A DNA stretch of 64,000 nt. It comes from Streptomyces sp. AC550_RSS872 (GTDB lineage: Bacteria; Actinomycetota; Actinomycetes; Streptomycetales; Streptomycetaceae). Both the position numbers and the translations under genes were made by a program. The stretch spans positions 23,802 to 87,801 of the forward strand of contig NZ_JAGMUL010000121.1 of NCBI RefSeq assembly GCF_019049285.1, given 5' to 3'. Below the pieces are notes generated by a model. That model ran no database searches. It was not told the origin of the DNA and saw only the letters and a list, made by a program, of their open reading frames with translations. Below, one piece after another: positions 43,696-52,507 of the stretch (position 1 is the stretch's first letter; the number at the start of each line of letters is the position of its first letter).

Positions 43696-46674
43696 TCACC
43701 ACGGGACTGCGGGAGCCCCGTCGGCCCTCAGACCGTTCGCCAGTATGGCCTGCCACTGCCGATCGGGATCGTCGTCCCTGCGCCCTGCGGCCAGTTCCTC
43801 CAACGCCTGCCGGTCTCCCGCGTCGGCGGCGAGCCGTGCGAAGCGTTCGGCCTGCGCGAACTCGCCCGCCGCCTCCAGGTGCTCGGCGAGCAGACGCGGC
43901 GCCCACCCCAGGACCTCGTCGTAGGCCCGCCGCAGCAACGGCATGACCTGCTCGGTGCTGCGCCGTTGCGCCAGGCGGCGCAGCAGCCAGGAGCGCTGCC
44001 CAACCGGTGCCCGCCAGGCCAGCAGTTCGGCGTCCTCCAGCCGGCCAGCCTGCTCTCGGCCGTGGGCCAGGTCCCACAAGGGCGTGGTGTAGCCGCGGGC
44101 TGCGGCATGCAGCGCCCACTGGTCGGCCTCGCCGGTCACACCGGCCTGCTCGGCCCGGTTCATCAGCGCCCTCACGGCCTGGCCCACACGGGCGGCCGCG
44201 GCGCGCTCCAGCAGACGGTGGCAGACCTCGTCCGGAGCCCGCTCATCGTGCACCGCGCGGTAGGCCTGTACCCACAATGCCCACGGATTGTCCCGGGACG
44301 CCTCGCTCTCCAGCAGTGCCTCGGCATCCTGGACCTGCCCGCGCTCACGCAGACGGCGCAGCAACCGCTCCAGCGCCCACGGGTTCCCGGCCTCCCCGAG
44401 TTCCCTGAGTGCATCGTCGCCTGCGGCTGGGCCCTGCGTGTCGTCCAACAGGGCAATCAGCTGGCGCGCCGCCCATGTCTCTCCGGGTGGCATGAGCAGC
44501 CCGGGGGAGATGAACGCCCTCAAAGGCCGCGCGCTCGTCTCGAAGTCGATGAGGTCCACGCCTGCTGCCCGCAGCCGACGCCGACGCTCGAATACGGCGA
44601 TCGCATCCCGGTACAGACGGGCAGCGTCCGCACTACGCCCATCGGCCGCAGCCTGCTCGGCGAGCTCTTTGAGCGGGGTGGCCGCGCCCACGGCGAAGGC
44701 CTCCCGGGCGGCCTGTTCCGCTTCGGCTGCCGACCCGGACGCGGCCACCACAGCGGCCAGCTCACCCAGCGCGTGGTGATTGCCGGCGGCCCGCAGCGCT
44801 GCCCGTGCGCCGCCCATGTCGCCCTGCTCACGCAGGTCGTCCGCGTAGCCGCGCAGGATGTCCGGATCACCGCACCGGGCGACCTCTCCATACCAGCGGG
44901 CCGCCTCCTCGGTTTCTCCCTCCAGCATCAAAGCGCGGGCCAGGTGGAGTTGAGCCGTGCGGTTGCCGTGGTCGGCGGCCTTGCGCAGCAGCTGCTCGGC
45001 CTGCTGTTCGTGCTCCTGCTCCAGGAGCTCCTCCAGCAGTTCCTCCAGGACCTCGCCATCCCCGGCGAGCGCGGCCTGCTCCTGCACCCGACGGACCTCC
45101 TCGGCCCGCTGACGCTCCTGCCACAGCCAGGTCAGATACTGGCCCGCGCGCAGGTCACCCAGGTCCAGTGCGCGCTGATACAGGCCCGCAGCCTCCGCGT
45201 CACGCCAGCGTGCCTCCGCAGCCTGTCCCAGAGCCCGCACAAGATGCGGCTCCGAAAGATGCTCCCGCGCCGCGTGCCAGAACGACGCCGGGGGAGCGGC
45301 GAACCGGCGCTCGGTGCGGCCGACGTGGTCCATGTAGTCGGCCAGCCGCCACCCGCCCGGCCTCCCCACCGCAGGGCGGGCCTGAACCCGGCTGAGCAGC
45401 CCCCGCACACCCTTGCTCGGCTGCTGCGTGTAGGCGAGAGCGTCCTCAAGCCAGTCCTCGCCCAGCGCGTCGTAGGCGTCATCGCTGAGATAGCCCTCGG
45501 CAGCAGCCTGAAGAAACTCCCGCGCCACCAGCCTCACCCCGCCCAGCCGGCTCGCGTCCATGGCCGCACTGATCACCGCAAGGGCCGCCGGCGAGGCAGC
45601 CCGGTAGCGCTCCAGGAGGGCCGGAGCTCCGGCCATGTACTGAGTGATCCGACCGTCCGCCGTATGAGCCAGAGCGTCCGCCAACCGGGGATCGTGGCCG
45701 CTAACCACCCGCGCGTCCTCCAGCTCCCGCCCCGCGAATCCGGCCGGCACATGCACGGCCTTGCCCTCAAGCAGGGCCCGCGCCTGAGCATGCGGATCAG
45801 CTCTGCCCGGCAGACGGGCAGCGGTCAGGGCGCTCCAGTGGTCCGGCCAAAGGGTCCCCAGGACAAGCACCGGACCGCCGGTGCCGCTGTGCAACAGTTC
45901 CCGCAGCCCGGCGGCCACTTGCTCGGCACACCCCCCGGCTTGCTCGCCGAGATACTGCTGCAACTCGTTGAGCCAGATCGCGGTGCACGGCGCGAAACCT
46001 TCCTGCAAGGCGTTCGCCAGCGCCTGGGCCGGCGACGGTTCCAGCGGGTGCCACAGCCGCCACCCGGCAGGCAGCTCGGCCACCGCCTCCCAGCACGCCC
46101 TCGTCTTACCCGCAGACGACTCACCGACCAGCACCACCATCCGGCTTGCGCCACCAGCGGCCTGCTCCACAGCCGAACGCAAACTCTCATCGTGGGCGCG
46201 CCGCACATACAGCGGCAGAACCCCCGAGACCGGCCCCGCAACGTCGACGGGCCGGTGCACCTCCCACTCGCCGAACGCCTCCTCATCACGCAGCTCAGCC
46301 ACGAACCGGCCACGGACAGGAACCTGTACCTCAGGTACGACACCCGAGGCAGACCGGGAGGGACGCCCGCCACGCCGCAGCCGCCGCTCCTGGACAGCCC
46401 CCTCCCACAACTTCGCCCACCCCGCGGGCGCACCCGCACGGCCCGCCAGACGAGCCTGCTCGGCGAGGTACCCGACCAAGGCCCGCACCGCCCGCTCCCG
46501 CGACGGCACAGACTGGCCCGCCAACCAGTCACTCAACGACGACTTCGTCAGCGAGACGGGCGGCCGCTGCCGCCGCCCCTCACGCTCCAACGCTGCCAAG
46601 GTGGGCGAACCCGCCCGCTCGTACAGGCTCTTCAGCATGGCCGCGAAGGCTTGCAGCGCCGTGCCCTGTTCCAC
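43696..46674 (-). CDS. HTH/P-loop NTPase with long TPR/Sel1-like tail (992 aa)
   Basis: Starts at the GTG at 46674. HTH at about residues 35-70 (SLTKSSLSDWLAGQSVPSRE). P-loop GESSAGKT (184-191) with RACWEA; TAIWLNELQQYL; PVLVLGTLWPDHW; DPHAQARALL; ITQYMAGAPALLERYR; AAEGYLSDDAYDALGEDWLE. Residues about 470-990 are helical repeats (AAGLYQRALDLGDLRAGQYL; LLRKAADHGNRTAQLHLARA; EEAARWYGEVARCGDPDIL), ending ADGAPAVPW, the same terminal motif as the paralogue it faces. Three hundred and fifty residues longer than the paralogue because of extra repeats. Intact, no frameshift. Confidence 0.8.
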   Translation of the reverse strand: MEQGTALQAFAAMLKSLYERAGSPTLAALEREGRRQRPPVSLTKSSLSDWLAGQSVPSRERAVRALVGYLAEQARLAGRAGAPAGWAKLWEGAVQERRLRRGGRPSRSASGVVPEVQVPVRGRFVAELRDEEAFGEWEVHRPVDVAGPVSGVLPLYVRRAHDESLRSAVEQAAGGASRMVVLVGESSAGKTRACWEAVAELPAGWRLWHPLEPSPAQALANALQEGFAPCTAIWLNELQQYLGEQAGGCAEQVAAGLRELLHSGTGGPVLVLGTLWPDHWSALTAARLPGRADPHAQARALLEGKAVHVPAGFAGRELEDARVVSGHDPRLADALAHTADGRITQYMAGAPALLERYRAASPAALAVISAAMDASRLGGVRLVAREFLQAAAEGYLSDDAYDALGEDWLEDALAYTQQPSKGVRGLLSRVQARPAVGRPGGWRLADYMDHVGRTERRFAAPPASFWHAAREHLSEPHLVRALGQAAEARWRDAEAAGLYQRALDLGDLRAGQYLTWLWQERQRAEEVRRVQEQAALAGDGEVLEELLEELLEQEHEQQAEQLLRKAADHGNRTAQLHLARALMLEGETEEAARWYGEVARCGDPDILRGYADDLREQGDMGGARAALRAAGNHHALGELAAVVAASGSAAEAEQAAREAFAVGAATPLKELAEQAAADGRSADAARLYRDAIAVFERRRRLRAAGVDLIDFETSARPLRAFISPGLLMPPGETWAARQLIALLDDTQGPAAGDDALRELGEAGNPWALERLLRRLRERGQVQDAEALLESEASRDNPWALWVQAYRAVHDERAPDEVCHRLLERAAAARVGQAVRALMNRAEQAGVTGEADQWALHAAARGYTTPLWDLAHGREQAGRLEDAELLAWRAPVGQRSWLLRRLAQRRSTEQVMPLLRRAYDEVLGWAPRLLAEHLEAAGEFAQAERFARLAADAGDRQALEELAAGRRDDDPDRQWQAILANGLRADGAPAVPW

Positions 46675-46856
46675 TGCACCCCTGCCCTCAGCTGTCCGCC
46701 CACCTCTGCGCCGGAAAACCCATTCAACCGGCTATGACCAGCGTAGACGCCTCCCCGCTGCCATCCGGGACATCGCCGGAAACCCACCGGACGGGCGCCA
46801 ATGGCCACCGCAGGCCGCCACACCGGCGGACCCCGCAACCAAGGAGGCCACGCTCA

Positions 46857-47047
46857 TGTCCCACCACCTGCCCGAGATACTCAACAGCCCCTTCATCACC
46901 GCCCTGTTGACCACCCACTCCCTGACCGTCGCAGGGCTCGCGCTGACTGCCGTATGCGCCCCGACGGCCCGCCGCAGGCAAGCGGCTCTCAAGGCACTGG
47001 CCGTGCTGCTCGGCCGTCCGCCCCGGCCGCCGCGTCCCCGGGGCTGA
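46857..47047 (+). CDS. Small hydrophobic protein, companion of the second NTPase
   Basis: 63 residues from the ATG at 46857 with an ideal AAGGAGG eight bases upstream. One hydrophobic stretch, LLTTHSLTVAGLALTAVCAP, then a basic amphipathic half (RRRQAALKALAVLLGRPPRP). Diverges from the NTPase gene at 46674 (182-bp gap), mirroring the 41.2 kb pair, though the two small proteins are not obviously homologous. Confidence 0.6.
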
Positions 47048-47101
47048 GTAAGCCCTCGGGCAGTCGGCCCAGGGGCCGGCTGCCCGGACGAGGGGCGTCG
47101 C

Positions 47102-47640
47102 TCACCGGGAGCCAGTCGTCAGGTGGCGTTGCAGGTCGATGTGCCGGAACTGGTACACCGCTCCGACCTGTCGCAGGACTCCGCGGTGCTCGTGCGCATC
47201 GGCAAGGAACGCCATCAGGTCTGGCGGCACTTCTCGACGCGCCACCAGATAGATGCTGGTCACTGCGAAGTGGCTCCATGCTGTCTTAAGCCCGGCCACA
47301 ATGCCGCCAGCCAGCCCGATGACGGGCCCCACCACAAGTCCGACGGCCAGGGCCCAGCCAAAGCCGGCCACGAGTCCCGTTGCCAGCGTGGCCAACATGC
47401 CGAAGCCCAGTCCGAAAGGCGAGCCCGCCCGCGAGCGAGGACACCCGGAACGTGTGTCGGTCCGATCTCAGCAACGATGCAGGGCCGGTGGCGGTGGCCA
47501 GGTCAGGCTCTTCCGTCACGAGCCCACCCACGAGACCCAGAGCCAGGCCGACCATGAGCCCGATGAGCAGGCCAGTGGGCAGAGCACCCACGTAGTGGAT
47601 GATGGCGCTCTTTGAATCCCCCACGCGGTGCTCAGGGTGG
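47102..47640 (-). pseudogene. C-terminal relic of a NACHT NTPase
   Basis: Gly-rich membrane segments (LPTGLLIGLMVGLALGLVGG; after a frame change near 47400, LAVGLVVGPVIGLAGGIVAG) and then SIYLVARREVPPDLMAFLAD, HEHRGVLRQVGAVYQFRHID, LQRHL. This ending, with YQFRHxxLQ at the C-terminus, is typical of Streptomyces NACHT-domain proteins with multiple membrane helices. NTPase domain absent. Confidence 0.6.
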
Positions 47641-47739
47641 CCTCGGAGTTGCTCGACTTGATTCCCCAGGCGGATCCACGCTCACGCACTCGACCTGATC
47701 AAGCCTCGCCGTTGAGAGGGCCCGCACACTTCAAAGGTG

Positions 47740-47890
47740 TTCGCGAGGGTGTGCTGCCGACTCGGCGTGACCCGCTCGCGCGGCGCGGTCGGTACCAGCT
47801 GGACAACGCCGCCGCGGAGAGCTTCAACGCGACCTTGAGAAGAGAGACTCTGCAAGGAAAGAAACGCTGGCCGCTGCCGCATAGCAGACG
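47740..47890 (+). pseudogene. IS3-family transposase relic
   Basis: RRGRYQLDNAAAESFNATLR then RETLQGKKRWP: the catalytic DNAxAESF block of IS3-type integrase-core transposases. About 50 codons remain. Confidence 0.55.
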
Positions 47891-48089
47891 GTGTCCACGC
47901 TTCGGGGGAAGCCCCCGGCAGCGGCCTTGCCGCTGCTCAACGCTGTCGCAGGGTGCTGGGGTGTGTGGCTGACGCCTGTCGGCAAGACCGTTCATCCGGT
48001 GCGAACTGGACCGCCACCCTGGAACTCTTCAGGTTGCCCCGGAGGCCCGACCCGCCGAGCCTGTCCCCAACACCACCATACGTTCTCGG

Positions 48090-48510
48090 GGTAGCCGCGT
48101 GAAATTCCGTATGACTCGCACCGGCTTTCCACGGTCGGCCAGGTTTCCTTCACCCAGCCGGCCACCGCCTGCTCGTTGCGTTCTACCGCGCGGCGTGCCG
48201 GTATCGGGTGGTTCCAGCCGTGCCGCCGCGGCATCTGGCGATACTGGACAGGGCGATGCTTTGGTGGAACCGACACCGATGAGCGTCTTGATCCGCTTCA
48301 GGTCACGTTCCGGTCCGGTCCGCCGTGTGGGACAGGTCCCATGGCTAACTTCTGCTCCAGCACCGCGAACAGGACCTCGCTCAGCTTCGGTCGGCTCGCA
48401 GCCCCGTTCCACCGCACGGCTCGCCGTTCGCCGTTCGCCGCTCTGCCGCGATCGCCGCCACCGCCGCACCGACCCGCAGTCGATGTGTTTCCACTACTCA
48501 TGGTCAAATC
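48090..48510 (-). pseudogene. IS630-family transposase N-terminal relic
   Basis: In two or three frames: KLSEVLFAVLEQKLAMGPVP, then RIKTLIGVGSTKAS, then RRHGWNHPIPARRAVERNEQ with AVAGWVKETWPTVES. This is the winged-helix N-terminal region of IS630-type transposases. Frameshifted and lacking the DDE core. It directly abuts the SARP promoter. Confidence 0.6.
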
Positions 48511-48539
48511 CCTCCCATATGATACGAGGAGCCGGATAG

Positions 48540-50465
48540 TTGTCCGCTGTACACTCTTCTCCCCTTGCTGAATGTAGTGACAATTCCCTCCAGAGTGCGC
48601 TGCCCACCCGGAAACGAAGGCTTGAGTTAGGGCTCCTGGGACCACTCGAAGTCAGGTTTAACGGCCACGCCGTACCTGTCGGCGGCCCTCGCCAGCGCGC
48701 CGTGCTGGCCACCCTCATGTTGGCCCCGGAGCGAGTCGTTTCCGTCGACTACCTCATAGAGGAGGTCTGGAACGGCGATCCCCCCAGCACCGGACGGGCG
48801 CAGATCGCGATCTGCGTGGCAGCGCTTCGCAAAGTCTTCCGTACCGTTGGCGTTCACCAGCAGGTCATCGTGACAGCTGCGCCCGGATACAAGCTGGTCA
48901 CGGGTGAACACATCATGGACACAGTTGAGTTCACGCGCCGGGTGGAGTCCGCACAGCGGGCCACGGAGCAGGGCGGACGGGAGCAGGCCATCGCCCTGCT
49001 ACGGGATGCACTGCGCCTGTGGCGAGGCCCGGCGCTGGATGGCGTCTCCTCGCGGGCTGCCGAGACGGAGGCGATGCGCTTGGAAGAGCAGCGCCTGCTC
49101 GCCATCGAGCAGTACATGGCGCTGCGCCTGAAAGCTGGCGAGCACCAGACGTTGCTGAGTGAACTCAGCACTCTGGTACGGGAGAACCCCCTCAGGGAGC
49201 GCCTCCTGGCACAGCTGATGCTGGCCCAGTACCGCTCGGGGCAGCGCGTCGAAGCACTTCGTACGTTCCGCGAGGGGCGCCGCGAGTTCGTGGCGGAGCT
49301 CGGCCTGGAACCGGGCACGGAGTTGCAGGAACTGCATCACGCCGTCCTGCGCGACGACTCCGCCGCGCTGGGCCCGGCAGCCGGACCGGCGAGCGCCGCG
49401 CCCACCTCGGCCGAGCCGTCCGGAAACTGGCCCAGCCCGGCCCAACTTCCGTCGAACATCGGGGCGTTCGCCGGCCGCGAGGACGAACTGATCGAACTGG
49501 ACGACCTGCTCGCGGAACGCTCCGACGACGACCCCGTGGGGATCGGCTTCGTCACCGGGGCCCCGGGGGTCGGCAAGACGGCCCTGGCGATCCACTGGGC
49601 GCACCGGGCAGCCGCACACTTCCCCGACGGCACGCTCTACGCCGACCTACAGGAGGCCGGTCAACCTCTGTCCCCCCAGGCGGTGCTGCAGCGCTTCCTG
49701 CGCGGTCTGGGCGTGGAGCCCGAGCGCATACCGGGCGGCCTTGAGGAGTGCGCCGCCCTCTATCGCACCGTGCTGCGGGGCAGGCGGACCCTGGTGATCC
49801 TCAACGACGTGCACTCCTTCCCCCAACTGCGCCCCCTGCTTCCGGGCAACGGGAGGTCCTGCGCCCTGGTCACCGGCCGTACCGAACTCCAGGGGCTCAT
49901 CCACAGCGGCAGCCCACTGCGGCTGTGCCTTGGCCAGTTGCGGCAGACGGACTCGGTCAGACTCCTGAGCGGCGTTGTGCGGGGGCGCCGGATCGACCGC
50001 GACCCGGCGACCGCGAGGCTCGCCGAACTGTGCGACCACCACCCGCTCGCCCTCCGCGCGGCCGGCGCCCGTCTGGCGAACAAGCCGCACTGGACGGTCG
50101 CCGACCTCGTGGCCCGACTGGAGAACCCACGCAGGCGGCTGGCCGAACTCAGCCACGGCGAGTACTCCGTCCGCGCCCGGCTGGAGTGCGGCTACGGCAG
50201 CCTGGACGCCGCGGCGGCGCGCGCCTACCGGGTGCTCGGCGCCGGGCAGAGCGTGGACTTCGACGTACGGGAAGCCGCCAACGTGCTGGAGCTGCCGCTC
50301 GCCGAGGCGGAGGACACCATCGAACGGCTCTTGGACACCCACCTGCTGGAGGTCGCCGCGGACCGCGGCGGTGTCTTTGGCCGCCGTTACCGACTCCAGG
50401 AACTGCTGCGCCTGCACGCACGAGAGACCGCGGCCTCAACGCTCCTTGTGCCCTCGGGATGCTGA
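48540..50465 (+). CDS. Large SARP-family regulator with NB-ARC domain (cluster activator)
   Basis: 641 residues from a TTG start at 48540 with GAGGAG eight bases upstream; no better ATG/GTG precedes the domain. OmpR-type winged helix (LGLLGPLEVRFNGHAVPVGG.., about 30-120), bacterial transcriptional activation domain (about 125-270, EFTRRVESAQRATEQGGREQ; RALRTFREGRREFVAELGLE-like), then an NB-ARC ATPase with GAPGVGKTAL and TLVILNDVHS. Codon 30 is TTA (48627-48629), the rare leucine codon read by the bldA tRNA. SARPs activate secondary-metabolite operons; this one is followed by the exporter and faces the NRPS operon. Confidence 0.9.
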   Translation: MSAVHSSPLAECSDNSLQSALPTRKRRLELGLLGPLEVRFNGHAVPVGGPRQRAVLATLMLAPERVVSVDYLIEEVWNGDPPSTGRAQIAICVAALRKVFRTVGVHQQVIVTAAPGYKLVTGEHIMDTVEFTRRVESAQRATEQGGREQAIALLRDALRLWRGPALDGVSSRAAETEAMRLEEQRLLAIEQYMALRLKAGEHQTLLSELSTLVRENPLRERLLAQLMLAQYRSGQRVEALRTFREGRREFVAELGLEPGTELQELHHAVLRDDSAALGPAAGPASAAPTSAEPSGNWPSPAQLPSNIGAFAGREDELIELDDLLAERSDDDPVGIGFVTGAPGVGKTALAIHWAHRAAAHFPDGTLYADLQEAGQPLSPQAVLQRFLRGLGVEPERIPGGLEECAALYRTVLRGRRTLVILNDVHSFPQLRPLLPGNGRSCALVTGRTELQGLIHSGSPLRLCLGQLRQTDSVRLLSGVVRGRRIDRDPATARLAELCDHHPLALRAAGARLANKPHWTVADLVARLENPRRRLAELSHGEYSVRARLECGYGSLDAAAARAYRVLGAGQSVDFDVREAANVLELPLAEAEDTIERLLDTHLLEVAADRGGVFGRRYRLQELLRLHARETAASTLLVPSGC

Positions 50466-50542
50466 ACCGATATCGCCCCGATAGCCGTGCCGCCTAGCGT
50501 CCGTGACGCACACCCAGGTCTGAGCGACGGAGGAACACCAAG

Positions 50543-52420
50543 GTGACAGTGTCGATGTCCGCTCGGTCCGAAGGCCGCCGGCCCGTATCGACCCCGCCGC
50601 CAGGAGCGGATCCGGGCGACGGTGGCGGGACCGGTGGTCCACCGGCCAAGGAGCCGGCCCCGGTCGGGCTGCGGTCGCTCGGGCCCTACCTGCGGGCCTA
50701 CTGGGGCACCCTGGTGGTCGTGGCGATGCTCTCGCTCCTGGAGACGCTGGGCACACTCGCACAGCCGCTGCTCACCCGGGAGCTGCTGGCGAGGATGGAC
50801 CATGGCGACAGCATCAACCGCCTCATCATCGGTCTGCTGGTCATCCTGCTGGGTGTGGCCGTCGTCGGCGGATTCCGGGACTACCTTTTGCAGCGTACGG
50901 CGGAGGGCATGGTGCTCACCGCCCGGCGCAGGCTCGTCGGGCGGCTGCTGCGGCTGCCCATCGCCGAGTTCGACCAGCGCCGCACCGGTGATCTGCTCTC
51001 CCGGGTGGGCGCGGACACCACGCTGCTCCGTGCCGTCGTCACCTCCGGCATCTTCGAGGCCGCGACCAGCGTGGTCCTGGTGATCGGCTCCGCCGTGGCC
51101 ATGCTGCTGCTGGATCCGGTGCTGTTCGGCGCCACCGCCCTGGGCATCGCCGCCGGCGTCGCTGCGGTAGTGGGGCTGGCCCGGCGGGTCCGTGGCGCCT
51201 CCGCCGTGGTGCAGATCCGGGTGGGGGAAATGACCTCCGCCGTGGAACGCTCCGTGTCGGCGGTGCGTACGATCCGCGCCAGCCGGGCCGAGGAGCGCGA
51301 GGCCCAGGCGATCGGCGGCACCGCCAAGTCCGCCTACGCGGCGGGCCTGCGCATCGCCAGACTCCAGGCGATGATCAGCCCGCTCACGTCCACCACGATC
51401 CAGGCCGCCTTCCTGGTCGTACTCGGCCTGGGCGGCGCACGGGTCGCGAGCGGTGCGATGACCGTCGGCGACCTGGTCGCCTTCATCCTGTTCCTGTTCA
51501 CCCTCTGGTTTCCGCTCGGCCGGGCGCTGGGCGCCTACACCCGGCTGCAGAGCGGCCTGGCCGCTCTGCACCGGATCGAGGAGGTCCTGGTCCTGCCGCA
51601 GGAGAGCGGCACGGACCGGACGGACCCGGTCGCCACGCTCACCGTGCGCGAACGCGCCGAACCGGCCGCGGCCGGGGCCGAGGAGGAACCACCGGCCATC
51701 GAGTTCTCCGGGGTCAGCTTCGGCTACCCGGGCGGCGAACCGGTACTCAGGGAGGTCAGCTTCACTGTCCCCCGCGGCACCAGAAGCGCGCTCGTAGGGC
51801 CCTCCGGCGCGGGCAAGACGACCGTGCTGTCCCTCGTGGAGCGCTTCTACGACATCACCGGCGGAAGCCTGCGGGTGTACGGCGACGACGTGCGCGACAT
51901 TCCCCGCTCCGAACTGCGCCGCAGGCTCGGCTACGTGGAGCAGGAAGCCCCCGTGCTCGCCGGCACTCTGCGCGACAACCTCGCGCTGGCGGCGCCGCAC
52001 GCCACAGAGGAGGACATGCTCAAGGTCCTCGCGGGCGTCAACCTCACCGACGTCGTCGAGCGCGGCTCGCTCGGCCTGGACGCCACCGTCGGTGAGGCGG
52101 GAGTGCTGCTGTCCGGTGGTGAGCGCCAACGCCTGGCCCTGGCCCGTACGTTCCTGTCCGCCCCGTCGATCCTGCTGCTCGACGAGGCCACCAGCAACCT
52201 CGACGCCCGCAACGAGGCGGCGATGCGCTCGGCCATCGACACCGTCTCCAGCGACCGGACCCTGCTGGTGGTGGCACACCGGCTGGCCACCGTCGTGGAC
52301 AGTGACCAGATCATCGTTCTGGAAGGCGGCCGGGTCGTCGCGGCCGGCAGCCACGAGGAACTGACCGAGACCAGCCCGCTCTACCACCAGCTCGCCACCC
52401 ACCAGCTGCTGGTGAAGTAA
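50543..52420 (+). CDS. ABC exporter, fused permease-ATPase
   Basis: 625 residues from the GTG at 50543. About 45 disordered residues, then six predicted membrane helices (for example YLRAYWGTLVVVAMLSLLET; LIIGLLVILLGVAVVGGF; ATSVVLVIGSAVAMLLLDPV; MTVGDLVAFILFLFTLWFPL), then the ATPase: Walker A GPSGAGKTT, Q-loop YVEQEAP, signature LSGGERQRLALA, Walker B ILLLDEATSNLD, H-loop VVAHR. Works as a homodimer exporter. Co-directional with the SARP gene 78 bp upstream, so it probably exports the cluster's peptide and gives self-resistance. Confidence 0.92.
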   Translation: MTVSMSARSEGRRPVSTPPPGADPGDGGGTGGPPAKEPAPVGLRSLGPYLRAYWGTLVVVAMLSLLETLGTLAQPLLTRELLARMDHGDSINRLIIGLLVILLGVAVVGGFRDYLLQRTAEGMVLTARRRLVGRLLRLPIAEFDQRRTGDLLSRVGADTTLLRAVVTSGIFEAATSVVLVIGSAVAMLLLDPVLFGATALGIAAGVAAVVGLARRVRGASAVVQIRVGEMTSAVERSVSAVRTIRASRAEEREAQAIGGTAKSAYAAGLRIARLQAMISPLTSTTIQAAFLVVLGLGGARVASGAMTVGDLVAFILFLFTLWFPLGRALGAYTRLQSGLAALHRIEEVLVLPQESGTDRTDPVATLTVRERAEPAAAGAEEEPPAIEFSGVSFGYPGGEPVLREVSFTVPRGTRSALVGPSGAGKTTVLSLVERFYDITGGSLRVYGDDVRDIPRSELRRRLGYVEQEAPVLAGTLRDNLALAAPHATEEDMLKVLAGVNLTDVVERGSLGLDATVGEAGVLLSGGERQRLALARTFLSAPSILLLDEATSNLDARNEAAMRSAIDTVSSDRTLLVVAHRLATVVDSDQIIVLEGGRVVAAGSHEELTETSPLYHQLATHQLLVK

Positions 52421-52454
52421 CGGCACCGCGGCGCGTGCCCGTGGAGCCGGGCGG

Positions 52455-52490
52455 GAAGGTGGGGCGCCCCCCAGGGGGTGCCCCACCTTC
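52455..52490. terminator. Bidirectional terminator between exporter and biosynthetic operon
   Basis: GAAGGTGGGGC (52455-52465) pairs perfectly with GCCCCACCTTC (52480-52490), with extra inner GC pairs. It sits in the 87-bp gap between convergent stops. Confidence 0.85.
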
Positions 52491-52507
52491 GCGTATCTCC
52501 CCGCCGG

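Noticed and set aside
43618..46737. 1039-codon plus-strand open frame
   Set aside because: Antisense shadow of the 992-aa NTPase; its translation is low-complexity Arg/Pro/Gly-rich with no domain.
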